Source of the DNA: Flavobacteriaceae bacterium UBA3159
GTDB lineage: Bacteria; Bacteroidota; Bacteroidia; Flavobacteriales; Flavobacteriaceae
Assembly (NCBI GenBank): GCA_002364535.1
Contig: DEYL01000021.1
Location: forward strand, 28,006-80,846
Length of the DNA: 52,841 bases
Reading direction: 5' to 3'
Shown: positions 41,273 through 50,264 of the stretch, in pieces
Layout of the letters: every line of letters starts with the position of its first letter
Position numbering within the stretch: the first letter of the stretch is position 1
The notes under the pieces: generated by a model
Databases searched by the model: none
Told to the model about the DNA's origin: nothing
The model's input: only the letters and a program-made list of their open reading frames with translations
Program-made: the position numbers and the translations under genes

Positions 41273-43486
41273 TTATTTATTATCTAGAATTTTAAGAAGT
41301 TCCTCGGCAAAAGCTAATATTTGTTTTATTTCTTGGATACTGGCCAATCGCTCTTTGCTGCGAATCAATAGACTATCTCCATCGGATTCCAGGTAGTAGG
41401 CAGGATGGCTTTCGAAGAAATAAATGAGATCATCTGTAAAAAAAGCTCGGATGGATTTTACATCTTCACCTCTAAGGTAAAACCTTCTCGAGAAATCGGG
41501 ATGTTTTTTAAAGTCAATATCTTCCAACCCTGACAATTGCAGTATGGTGGTCATAAAGTTTTCTTTGTCCAGAGTAAATACAGGCATTTTCTTCGGTACT
41601 TTGATATGCAAAAAGCTCGACCTCAAATCTTCTTTAGCAATAAATGCACCTTCGCTGTAGGACAGGTCAAACAGTAAGAAATCCTTGTTTTTACTTTCCA
41701 GATTGTTGTAACGATAGTTGATCCATTTGGTTTTGAAATAAAAAAATCGTTCTAAGTTGTCATAGTTTGAGACGGGTTCAGGCAGGTAATTCCAATCTAA
41801 GATATTAGATAATTTTTGTAAAAGCTTTTGTCTTTTTGTCAATGAAATTTGAAAATCCAAAAGAGAGGATTCGGGCATGCTTTTGCGAATTGCAAAGGGA
41901 TGCTCTGTCTTGGCTTCGTGAACATCAAGCCCGATGATTTCGAAAAACCCACCCTGACGGGAAAAGCTTCGGCTGTAATCGTTTAGGCCCTCCATAACAG
42001 TGTGATCTACAAATTCACAAAGAGAAAAATCGATAATGGCGTGAGCACTGGGAGGAATTTCATCCAGCTTGGCCTTGAGCTTGAAAAAGTTCAGAAAACT
42101 ACAAAAATTCTTTACACTCACATAATAGTTGCCCGTTTCTTCTTCCAAGTACATCAGCACGTTGGGCTTAAGCCAATTGCGGGAAAACAAAACCCCACTT
42201 TTGTTGAGGACAATGTGCACCAAGAGGGTGGTCAATATGCCCAGTAGAATACCCGTGGTAAGACTGGTCATCAGTGTTGCGACCAAGGTGGTGAGAAAAA
42301 TGATGGCTTGCTCTTTTCCTACCTTATAAATACGCAACAAGTTTTCGGGTGTAGCTAGTCGGTATCCTGTATATACTAAAATTGCCGCCAGGGCAGGCAT
42401 TGGGATTTTTTGAATTTGTTTTGCAAATAATAGTATGAAAACAACCAAAAAGGCAGCATGAAAAAAGTTGGCAGAACGATTGTTTCCCCCGTTGTTTACG
42501 TTTACGGAACTTCTTGCAATAACAGTTACTACATTGAGCCCTCCAAAAAAACCACTAATACCCGTTGCGATTCCCAACGCCCTCAGATCCTTATTGATGT
42601 TTGATCTTCTCTTCAGTGGATCTAGCTTATCTACGGCTTTGATACTCAGTAAAGACTCAATCACAGCCACGAGGGTGATGGATAGGGTGTAGCCCATAAA
42701 ATCAGAAGTTAAGATTTTACCAAAGTCGGGGCTAGGCAGGGAAGCCATCAAGTTATCAGGCAGCGTGATCATCAGATTAGACCCCAAGACCTCAGGGGTT
42801 TTTAATACCAGATCATAATAGTACATTACACCAATGGAGGCAATGACTACCCACATGGGAGCGGGGATCAACTGAAAAACAGAATTTCTGACTCGGGCAT
42901 AGAGAAATAAAAAGGCCAAACTCAACACCCCTATAGCGCTTGCCAAAATAATATCGCTTGAAGGGTTGCTCAGTAAATTTTTGATGGAACTGGGAATCAG
43001 AATTAATTGGTTAATCGTATTGCCTTTGACATCAGTAAAGCCTAACATCATATGAAATTGCTTGGCCAATATACCGACCCCAATGGCGGCCAGCATTCCC
43101 TGCAACGCTGTAGTAGGAAAAAACTCACTTAAAGCACCCAAGCGAAAAACACCAAAAATAAAAAGCAGTAATCCGGATAACATTATGGCGGCTAAGGTGT
43201 AAAGGTATCCTTGGTACAAGTCTCCCTCTCCCATGCCAACGATTGCTGAGAGAATGACGATGACTAGTCCATTTCCCGGGCCCGTTATGGTTAGGTGTGA
43301 TCCACCCAGTAGAGAAACGACCATACCGCCGGCAATGGCTGCAATGATACCTGCAATGGGTGGTGCTTCGGAAGCAATGGCCAAGCCCAGTCCCAATGGC
43401 AAAGCAATGAGGGAAACAACAAAACCCGAAAAAATATTTTTGGGCAAGCCCCTCAAAAACTGCTTTAAAGGTGTGGTATTATTCAT
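41273..43486 (-). CDS. SulP family anion transporter with STAS and extra C-terminal domain
   Basis: A 737-residue transporter. Residues about 10-430 form the SLC26/SulP membrane domain (LTITGPGNGLVIVILSAIVG; GFFGGLNVVTVIARSSVNVN), and about 450-525 a STAS domain (IIDFSLCEFVDHTVMEGL). Residues about 540-737 are an additional cytoplasmic region not found in ordinary SulP proteins and not a carbonic anhydrase. It has LEDIDFKKHPDFSRRFYLRG and AYYLESDGDSLLIRS. The likely cargo is bicarbonate or sulfate; which one is not visible. The gene overlaps the universal stress gene upstream by 8 bp, so they are translated together. Confidence 0.88.
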   Translation of the reverse strand: MNNTTPLKQFLRGLPKNIFSGFVVSLIALPLGLGLAIASEAPPIAGIIAAIAGGMVVSLLGGSHLTITGPGNGLVIVILSAIVGMGEGDLYQGYLYTLAAIMLSGLLLFIFGVFRLGALSEFFPTTALQGMLAAIGVGILAKQFHMMLGFTDVKGNTINQLILIPSSIKNLLSNPSSDIILASAIGVLSLAFLFLYARVRNSVFQLIPAPMWVVIASIGVMYYYDLVLKTPEVLGSNLMITLPDNLMASLPSPDFGKILTSDFMGYTLSITLVAVIESLLSIKAVDKLDPLKRRSNINKDLRALGIATGISGFFGGLNVVTVIARSSVNVNNGGNNRSANFFHAAFLVVFILLFAKQIQKIPMPALAAILVYTGYRLATPENLLRIYKVGKEQAIIFLTTLVATLMTSLTTGILLGILTTLLVHIVLNKSGVLFSRNWLKPNVLMYLEEETGNYYVSVKNFCSFLNFFKLKAKLDEIPPSAHAIIDFSLCEFVDHTVMEGLNDYSRSFSRQGGFFEIIGLDVHEAKTEHPFAIRKSMPESSLLDFQISLTKRQKLLQKLSNILDWNYLPEPVSNYDNLERFFYFKTKWINYRYNNLESKNKDFLLFDLSYSEGAFIAKEDLRSSFLHIKVPKKMPVFTLDKENFMTTILQLSGLEDIDFKKHPDFSRRFYLRGEDVKSIRAFFTDDLIYFFESHPAYYLESDGDSLLIRSKERLASIQEIKQILAFAEELLKILDNK

Positions 43487-44342
43487 CTACTTTTGAGTTT
43501 ATGATTAATACATCTGTGGGCAATTCTGCTAAAATGTGCTCTATATCTCTAGTAATTAACCAGTCGATAAAACTGAGATTTTCTTGCGCATTCATAACCA
43601 ACAAGTCAGCACGTACCACCTTGGCATAATGTCCAATTGAGTATCCTCTTCTTCCAAAAATGCTTTGGGTCGTCCAATTGATATTTGTGGTCAGCTTGGC
43701 GGGAAGATTTTTAACAACGTCTTTTACTCTTGTTTGCTCTTGTCGTCTAAGTTTTTCTTTTTTTAGGGTGGCCCGTCTCAAACTTCTGTCATCATCAACA
43801 GCGACAGCAACTTTGGAGCGGCTTATTTCCTCCACTAGTGAGATCTTTTTGGCCCCCAATGCTTTTGCAACCATAAAAGCAGCTCCGATGGTATCTCTGG
43901 TTTGTGGACTGTCAAACCCATTGACCACAATGTGCTGGCATGGCTTTCTTTCTACAGAGGGGTTGATCAACAACAGAACCGAACACTTTGCCCTTCGGGT
44001 AATTTTCCTGGCAATTGATCCTAAATAAAACTTTACGACATTTTCTCTTTTTAACGCTCCTAACAGAATCAGATCTACATTGAATTCTTCACTGACTTTT
44101 AATAGAGTATTGACGGGATTACCCACCTTCCATTCAATAGTGATTTTCTCTGACTGAATCATACTGGAGGCTACAATTTCATTAAATCGAGATTCTTTTT
44201 CCGGGGTCTTACTTCCAACGTGGACAAAAATCAACTCTCCCCGAAAATAATGAGCCATCCTCAAGGATTCATACACATTGGCCATTAGGTTGGGAGAGAA
44301 AGCAAACCCAACCATTATTTTTTTGAAAGCGATTTTACTCAT
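43479..44342 (-). CDS. Tandem universal stress protein (UspA-like)
   Basis: A 287-residue cytoplasmic protein with two UspA folds. The first runs about residues 1-130 with KKIMVGFAFSP and DLILLGALKRENVVKFYLGS; the second about 140-287 with QHIVVNGFDSPQTRDTI and ADLLVMNAQENLSF. The ATP-binding glycine loop is only partly recognisable in the first half and absent in the second. The frame begins at a TTG; the ATG at 44340-44342 fits the UspA start. It overlaps the SulP gene by 8 bp, so it may regulate that transporter. Confidence 0.85.
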   Translation of the reverse strand: MSKIAFKKIMVGFAFSPNLMANVYESLRMAHYFRGELIFVHVGSKTPEKESRFNEIVASSMIQSEKITIEWKVGNPVNTLLKVSEEFNVDLILLGALKRENVVKFYLGSIARKITRRAKCSVLLLINPSVERKPCQHIVVNGFDSPQTRDTIGAAFMVAKALGAKKISLVEEISRSKVAVAVDDDRSLRRATLKKEKLRRQEQTRVKDVVKNLPAKLTTNINWTTQSIFGRRGYSIGHYAKVVRADLLVMNAQENLSFIDWLITRDIEHILAELPTDVLIINSKVDE

Positions 44343-44385
44343 ACCACCAATATAAAAATTCAATTTTCATCAACCAAATTTTTTA

Positions 44386-45813
44386 TTAGTTGACAACTTG
44401 GTATCGTACCCAGTTGGTTTTCTTTCTCCGCCGCTCCAGTTTGAGGGGTAACTCCTTCCAAGGATAGCGGTTGTTTCTTATTTCTATCAATTGGTGATTG
44501 ATCAGTGCTTTTAGGGAGTCCTTTTTGGGGTGGGTATCAAAAAGATCGTTTTTCTGGGAGAAGTCTTGATCTAAATCGTACAACTCGTAGTCTTTTAAGG
44601 TAATGGTTTTGATATACTCGTAGTCGTCTTGAGAAAATTGGTGGGGGCGGGGAATGGTATCATGATCCAAACCTAAAATCATATGATCCCCAACACGCAT
44701 GGCAATTTCAGGGCTGGTGCGGTAAAAAAACCAGTAAAGCGGACGTTTGCGCCGGAAAGGTTTTCCTTCTAAAAGGGGTAAAAAACTGGTTCCATCTAAG
44801 TCTTCTGGTGGATCAATTCCTACAATTTCACAAAGGGTGGGGAGTACATCAACCAAACCCGTGGGGGTATCAATAACCTTTCTGTTGGTCTGAATCCCCG
44901 GCCACTTAACAATCCCTGGAACCCGGATTCCACCATCATATAAATAACTCTTTACACCCTTTAAACCGGCATTGGAGGCCAAACGATAGGAGCCGTTGTC
45001 TGAGCTGAACATGATGATCGTATTGTCCATCAAATCGTGTTGCTTCAGATAATCCAATATCCTCCCAATGGCCCTATCCAGATGTTCTATGTTGGCCAAA
45101 TATTTTGCATCTTTTAATGGCTGATCGGCATATTTTTCAACCAGTTCAAGCGGGGAGGCGACTTTTGCATGAGGTTCGTGAAAAGCCACATACAAAAAGA
45201 ATGGGTCATCACTATTTTGATTGAGCCAGTTCATGCATTCTTTGGCGACGATCTGACAAGAGTATCCCTTTACTTCACCGAGCGCTTTGCCATTTCTGAT
45301 AAAGTTGACGGGGTTGCGATGAGAAGGTTCTGCGTTGTTTTCTGTCCCCATTGAATAATTAAAACCTTGCTCGTGGGGTTGTGGATGATTGAACTCAGGA
45401 TTTTCAGTCAATTCTCCCAAATGCCATTTCCCGATATGGGCCGTTTGATAACCTTTGGTTTTAAGCAATTCTGCCAGTGTAACCTCTTGATCGGGAAGGT
45501 GCAAAGGATGATGTGGAGGTCTGTAGCTGTACATACCTAACTTGGCAGGACTTTTACCGGTCATAAGCCCTGTTCTGGAAGGGGAGCAGTTGGGCCCCGC
45601 GGCATAAAAATTATTGAAAAAGACACCTTCATTAGCCAGTCTGTTCAGGTTGGGGGTTTTTGTTGACCCTCCGATTCTCTCAAAGTCTCCATAACCCATA
45701 TCATCGGCCAAGAGAAAAACGATGTTTGGGCTTTTTGGTGCAATGTACGAAGGATCATCACAACCCAAACAAAAAAGGGAAGCGATGCCGATTGAAATTA
45801 AGATACGATTCAT
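44386..45813 (-). CDS. Sulfatase (arylsulfatase type), lipoprotein
   Basis: A 475-residue alkaline-phosphatase-superfamily sulfatase. Lipobox LGC places the lipidated Cys at residue 18. PNIVFLLADDMGYGD carries metal-binding aspartates. CSPSR (residues 76-80) is the site where Cys76 is converted to formylglycine. IGKWHLG and MFSSDNGS complete the active site. It would remove sulfate from an extracellular glycan. No other polysaccharide genes are adjacent, but the sialidase at the left edge shows a general interest in glycans. Confidence 0.93.
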   Translation of the reverse strand: MNRILISIGIASLFCLGCDDPSYIAPKSPNIVFLLADDMGYGDFERIGGSTKTPNLNRLANEGVFFNNFYAAGPNCSPSRTGLMTGKSPAKLGMYSYRPPHHPLHLPDQEVTLAELLKTKGYQTAHIGKWHLGELTENPEFNHPQPHEQGFNYSMGTENNAEPSHRNPVNFIRNGKALGEVKGYSCQIVAKECMNWLNQNSDDPFFLYVAFHEPHAKVASPLELVEKYADQPLKDAKYLANIEHLDRAIGRILDYLKQHDLMDNTIIMFSSDNGSYRLASNAGLKGVKSYLYDGGIRVPGIVKWPGIQTNRKVIDTPTGLVDVLPTLCEIVGIDPPEDLDGTSFLPLLEGKPFRRKRPLYWFFYRTSPEIAMRVGDHMILGLDHDTIPRPHQFSQDDYEYIKTITLKDYELYDLDQDFSQKNDLFDTHPKKDSLKALINHQLIEIRNNRYPWKELPLKLERRRKKTNWVRYQVVN

Positions 45814-46455
45814 AGAATGGGTTTCCCACGAATGTATCTTTTTAAAACATCAAATCAAAATCACCACTAAAAGCCAAATTTTAGCCTTTCTCCTTAGAAG
45901 TAAATTTGGTTTTCGTCCCAACCGGTCTTTCTAATATGGCCTTTATAAAAGTTGGATTTTCCATTTGTTTTTTGGCCTCCCTCAGGGCTGTCATATACAT
46001 TTAACTACAATTTTTTTACGAGGTGGCATTTTCCACTTCAGCTATTTTCGAGTACCATTTTTTAACACAAAGTACCTGAACGATATAATCGGAGTTGACA
46101 ATACAATCTATAAAATGAAAGTCGGGACTGACAATAAAAGTCAGAGATATCAATGGAATAAACCTTAAATGGGGACATAATATAATAGCCTATCTGATAT
46201 CGGCTCTCAGAAGTTGTCTTTTTTTCAGTTTCAATTTCACCTAAAAGGAAACAATGAATGATCAGGGTTTTAAGAAAAAGGATGTATTTTCAATAGGTAA
46301 GATTCAAGTATTGAAGTGTTTTAGGAAAAATCTCTCAAATCAGCAAGCCAGTCAACTCACTTTCAATAATTAAGTCAAGGAGACACTTGGAGATCTTATA
46401 TAGAAATTATGATACTTAATTATAACCCCAATTTATTGGAACTTGGGATTAAAAA
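45814..46455. other. Gap of about 640 bp without a recognisable gene
   Basis: Between the sulfatase and lepA. No RNA gene, repeat or insertion sequence is visible. Two 39-codon open frames are present: 45881-46000 on the minus strand (begins MYMTALREAKKQM) and 46254-46373 on the plus strand (begins MNDQGFKKKDV, with a GGA-rich stretch just upstream). Neither resembles a family I know, and I would not call them genes. A possible weak hairpin lies close to the lepA stop. Confidence 0.6.
46425..46450 (-). terminator. Possible weak terminator of lepA
   Basis: Downstream of the lepA stop on the minus strand, CCCAA and TTGGG form a 5 bp stem with a loop of about 11 bases. There is no T run after it, so support is weak. 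Confidence 0.2.
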
Positions 46456-48252
46456 CTAATCGTTTAACTTGAGCACCGCCATAAAAGCCTGCTGAGGAAT
46501 TTCAACACTGCCCACTTGCCGCATTTTCTTTTTCCCTTTTTTTTGTTTTTCAAGCAACTTTCTTTTTCGGGTAATATCTCCTCCATAACATTTGGCGGTC
46601 ACATCTTTTCGTAGGGCCTTGATAGTCTCACGAGAAATAATTTTAGACCCGATGGCGGCTTGAATGGGAATATCAAACTGTTGCCGTGGTATTAACTCCC
46701 TTAACTTTTCACACATTTTCTTCCCAATGGTATAGGCGTTATCTTTATGAATGAGTGCTGAGAGTGCATCAACTGGATTGGCGTTGAGCAAGATGTCTAC
46801 TTTCACCAACTTTGACGGTTGCATCCCAATGGGTGAATAGTCAAAAGAAGCATAACCTTTTGAGACAGTTTTCAATCGGTCGTAGAAATCAAAAACGATT
46901 TCGGCCAGAGGCATATCAAAATTTAATTCTACCCTTTCTGTGGTTAGGTAGGTTTGATTGGTGATGACACCTCTCTTTTCGATACAAAGAGACATTACAT
47001 TACCGATAAAATCGGACTTTGTAATGATGGAGGCTTTGATAAAAGGTTCTTCCACATGATCCAAATAAGAAGGATCGGGAAGGTCCGAGGGATTATTGAC
47101 CATGACAATCTCATCAGGGTCTTTTTTGGTATACGCATGATAGGACACGTTGGGAACTGTGGTGATCACGGTCATATTGAATTCCCGTTCTAGTCTTTCT
47201 TGGATAATCTCCAGGTGGAGCATGCCCAAAAATCCACAACGAAAGCCAAAGCCAAGTGCGGCTGAGCTCTCTGGCAGAAAGACAAGAGATGCGTCGTTCA
47301 ATTGTAGTTTTTCCATACTGGCACGGAGTTCTTCGTAGTCTTCAGTATCGACGGGATAAATTCCAGCAAAAACCATTGGTTTTACTTCTTCAAAACCTTC
47401 AATGACTTCCTGCGTCGGATTGTCTGCTCCTGTTAGTGTATCTCCCACTTTTACTTCTTTGGCCTCTTTGATCCCCGTGATGAGGTATCCAACATCACCA
47501 GCAGCGATCATTTTTTTTGGTTCTTGTTTGAACTTTAGGGTTCCAATTTCGTCAGCGAAATAGGTTTTTCCCGTAGCAATAAATTGAATTTTTTGTCCTT
47601 TTTTGATTTCGCCGTGAATCACCCTAAAGTAGGTTTCCACCCCTCGAAAAGAGTTGTAGACAGAGTCAAAGATCAAGGCTTGTAAGGGAGCATCTATTTT
47701 ACCATTGGGCGCGGGGATGCGTTCAATGATAGCCAATAGGATATCTTCAATCCCAAGTCCTGTCTTGGCGGACGCAGGGATGACTTCTTTAGCATCACAA
47801 CCCAACAAGTCTACGATATCATCAGTGACCTCTTCAGGGTTGGCAGAAGGAAGGTCTATTTTATTCAATACAGGGATGATTTCTAAATCATTTTCTAGAG
47901 CAAGGTAGAGGTTGGAAATGGTTTGTGCTTGAATGCTTTGGGCAGCATCAACAACCAATAGTGCACCTTCACAAGCAGCAATGGATCGAGATACTTCATA
48001 GGAAAAGTCTACATGCCCAGGCGTATCAATTAAGTTAAAAACATATTGCTCTCCCTCGTATTCGTATTCCATTTGGATGGCGTGCGATTTGATGGTGATA
48101 CCCCTTTCCCGCTCTAAATCCATATCGTCTAACAACTGCTCTTGCTTTTCGCGGGAGGTTACTGCTCCCGTAAAGTCCAGTAAGCGATCCGCGAGGGTAC
48201 TTTTTCCATGGTCGATATGGGCTATAATACAAAAATTTCTAATGTGTTTCAT
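46456..48252 (-). CDS. lepA: Translation elongation factor 4 (LepA)
   Basis: A 598-residue ribosome-associated GTPase. The P-loop is AHIDHGKST (residues 11-19), with DTPGHVDFSYEVSRS and NKIDLPSA. The LepA-specific C-terminal domain has AIGSKIISRETIKALRKDV and CYGGDITRKRKLLEKQKKGK. Length is typical. It is a single gene with its own promoter; sulfatase and lepA are separated by the 640 bp gap. Confidence 0.97.
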   Translation of the reverse strand: MKHIRNFCIIAHIDHGKSTLADRLLDFTGAVTSREKQEQLLDDMDLERERGITIKSHAIQMEYEYEGEQYVFNLIDTPGHVDFSYEVSRSIAACEGALLVVDAAQSIQAQTISNLYLALENDLEIIPVLNKIDLPSANPEEVTDDIVDLLGCDAKEVIPASAKTGLGIEDILLAIIERIPAPNGKIDAPLQALIFDSVYNSFRGVETYFRVIHGEIKKGQKIQFIATGKTYFADEIGTLKFKQEPKKMIAAGDVGYLITGIKEAKEVKVGDTLTGADNPTQEVIEGFEEVKPMVFAGIYPVDTEDYEELRASMEKLQLNDASLVFLPESSAALGFGFRCGFLGMLHLEIIQERLEREFNMTVITTVPNVSYHAYTKKDPDEIVMVNNPSDLPDPSYLDHVEEPFIKASIITKSDFIGNVMSLCIEKRGVITNQTYLTTERVELNFDMPLAEIVFDFYDRLKTVSKGYASFDYSPIGMQPSKLVKVDILLNANPVDALSALIHKDNAYTIGKKMCEKLRELIPRQQFDIPIQAAIGSKIISRETIKALRKDVTAKCYGGDITRKRKLLEKQKKGKKKMRQVGSVEIPQQAFMAVLKLND

Positions 48253-48275
48253 CCGAGCATTTTCCTCTCCTGCTT

Positions 48276-48283
48276 CAAAGATA
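48276..48283 (-). promoter_or_regulatory. -7 promoter box of lepA
   Basis: Minus strand reads TATCTTTG, a full TANNTTTG match, 23 bp before the lepA ATG. The leader contains a purine-rich GGAGAGG that could act as a ribosome-binding site. Confidence 0.5.
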
Positions 48284-48352
48284 CTTATTTTGAAAGCTTG
48301 GTTTTTTGTTTGACCCAGAAAAGTTAATTTTAGGGGATAAATTAATTACAAA

Positions 48353-49222
48353 ATGAGAACCTCATCGAAAGTTTTACAAATCCTTTTGGCCATTACGTTT
48401 ATCTTTTCAGCCTATACCAAATTCGCAGGTCCAGGCTTTTTTGAAATTACCTTGATGGATCAGGGCTTGGCTCCCGGTCGGACCTTTGCAGGTCATATGG
48501 CCCGGTTTTTTATCGGCCTGGAGTTTGCCTTGGGGATATTGATGTTTTTACCTTTTTACATCAAGCCATTGATGCAAATCACTTTTTTAATGTTGGGGAT
48601 CTTTACTGTTCATTTGATCTATCTTTGGTCCATCGGAGACACCGAAAACTGTGGTTGTTTTGGTGAGATGATCTCCATGACCCCCGAACAATCCATCCTT
48701 AAAAACTTGGTCATGCTGGCCGTGGCTTTTGTGATTTTCAAAACAGCTCAAAGCCGACACATTTCCAAAGTCATTCCTTTGGGATTTACAGGGGCAACCA
48801 TACTCAGCATGTGGTTGTTTTTGCCCATGCCCAAACATGAGGATTTCCCCTTCGAAAACTTTACGCACTTTGAACCCAAAGGAAGAGTTGATCTTTCCTC
48901 GGGAGAAAAGCTGATCGCTATCTTCAATTTGGATTGTGAACATTGTCAGGAGGCCGCTACAGCACTGGGGGAACTGCAGAGACAACACGAGATTTTTCCT
49001 GAGCTCTACGTGCTTTTTTATAAAGAGGGGCCTACCACTGTAGATAGCTTTGAAAGCATCACGCAATCTTCTTCTCCATATGCCTTTATCGAGGTGAACA
49101 CTTTTTTTGATTTAATTGGTGATTCCCCGCCGAGGATATATTACCTAAATAACGGAACTGTAGCCGAAATTTGGGATACAGACTTTGCCCAAAACATCGT
49201 AAACACTTTTGGGTTAGAATAG
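48353..49222 (+). CDS. DoxX/MauE-type membrane protein fused to a thioredoxin-like CEHC domain
   Basis: A 289-residue protein. Residues about 5-160 hold four to five membrane helices of the DoxX/MauE group, with a cysteine pair at Cys100 and Cys102 in NCGCFGE at a helix boundary. The C-terminal 120 residues (from about 180) look like a soluble thioredoxin-like domain with CEHC at 195-198 (FNLDCEHCQ). The arrangement suggests electrons pass from the membrane pair to the soluble pair, as in disulfide-exchange systems. The partner protein is unknown. Gene start ATG at 48353; divergent from lepA. Confidence 0.82.
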   Translation: MRTSSKVLQILLAITFIFSAYTKFAGPGFFEITLMDQGLAPGRTFAGHMARFFIGLEFALGILMFLPFYIKPLMQITFLMLGIFTVHLIYLWSIGDTENCGCFGEMISMTPEQSILKNLVMLAVAFVIFKTAQSRHISKVIPLGFTGATILSMWLFLPMPKHEDFPFENFTHFEPKGRVDLSSGEKLIAIFNLDCEHCQEAATALGELQRQHEIFPELYVLFYKEGPTTVDSFESITQSSSPYAFIEVNTFFDLIGDSPPRIYYLNNGTVAEIWDTDFAQNIVNTFGLE

Positions 49223-49248
49223 CAGCCTGATATCGCAAATGATTTTGC

Positions 49249-49256
49249 TACTTTTG
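49249..49256 (+). promoter_or_regulatory. -7 promoter box of dusB
   Basis: TACTTTTG matches TANNTTTG, 13 bp before the GTG start. No good -33 element; read-through from the DoxX gene is possible. Confidence 0.4.
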
Positions 49257-49269
49257 TAAAAAATTTATA

Positions 49270-50262
49270 GTGGTTAAAATTGGCGACATATCAATTGGGG
49301 ATTTCCCCTTGTTGTTGGCTCCCATGGAAGACGTAAGCGATCCTCCTTTTCGTGCCTTGTGTAAGGAAAATGGTGCCGATGTGGTTTATACCGAGTTCAT
49401 ATCTAGTGAGGGCTTGATCCGTGATGCCGAAAAAAGCGTTCAAAAATTAGACATTTACGAAAAAGAACGCCCTGTAGGGATACAAATTTTTGGAGCCAAT
49501 TTGGACTCCATGTTGCGCTCTGTTGAAATTGTTGAGGCGTCTAAGCCAGATATCATCGACATCAACTTTGGGTGCCCCGTAAAAAAAGTAGTGAGTAAAG
49601 GGGCCGGAGCGGGAATTTTAAGAGACATTCCATTGATGGTAAAACTGACCGCAGAAATGGCCAAGCACACTTCATTACCGCTAACGGTCAAAACTCGTTT
49701 GGGTTGGGATCACAACTCTATTAAGATCGTGGAGGTGGCTGAGCGATTGCAGGATGCCGGAGCCAAAGCCATTTCAATCCACGGAAGAACCAGGGCTCAA
49801 ATGTATAAGGGCGATGCCGATTGGAAACCCATTGCTGCTGTTAAAAACAATTCCAGGATGCACATTCCTGTTTTTGGAAATGGAGATGTTGACAGTCCCG
49901 AAAAAGCCATGGAAATGCACGAACGTTATGGTTTGGATGGGGCCATGATCGGAAGGGCCAGTATTGGAAATCCTTGGTTTTTTAACCAAGTAAAACACTA
50001 CTTTGAGAAAGGAACGTATTGCGATCCCCCTACTTTAAAAGATCGAGTAGAGGTTGCCAAAAGACATCTGGAGATGTCTATTGAATGGAAAGGGGAAGTT
50101 TTGGGCGTTTTGGAAACCCGACGCCATTACACCAATTATTTTAAAGGCATTCCCAATTTTAAACCCTACAGAACAGCAATGGTCACGACTAATGATCCCA
50201 ACGAGGTTTTTGACACTCTTAACCGCGTTTTGGAGGAGGTAACAGAGCCGGCCTGGGTTTAA
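49270..50262 (+). CDS. dusB: tRNA-dihydrouridine synthase (DusB type)
   Basis: A 330-residue flavoenzyme that reduces specific uridines in tRNA. It has the FMN-binding LLAPMEDVSDPPFRALC, the catalytic cysteine Cys102 in INFGCPVKKV, and LTVKTRLGWDH and SIHGRTRAQMYKGDADW of the Dus family. The start is a GTG. Its 3' end is 2 bp from that of the convergent FtsX-type gene. Confidence 0.94.
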   Translation: MVKIGDISIGDFPLLLAPMEDVSDPPFRALCKENGADVVYTEFISSEGLIRDAEKSVQKLDIYEKERPVGIQIFGANLDSMLRSVEIVEASKPDIIDINFGCPVKKVVSKGAGAGILRDIPLMVKLTAEMAKHTSLPLTVKTRLGWDHNSIKIVEVAERLQDAGAKAISIHGRTRAQMYKGDADWKPIAAVKNNSRMHIPVFGNGDVDSPEKAMEMHERYGLDGAMIGRASIGNPWFFNQVKHYFEKGTYCDPPTLKDRVEVAKRHLEMSIEWKGEVLGVLETRRHYTNYFKGIPNFKPYRTAMVTTNDPNEVFDTLNRVLEEVTEPAWV

Positions 50263-50264
50263 AT

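Noticed and set aside
45814..46455. This gap as an origin candidate
   Set aside because: It lacks clustered TTATC words and is much less AT-rich than 34208-34704.
48587..49066. 159-codon frame on the minus strand opposite the DoxX/MauE gene
   Set aside because: It is a shadow of a gene with clear membrane helices and cysteine motifs on the plus strand; no recognisable domain.
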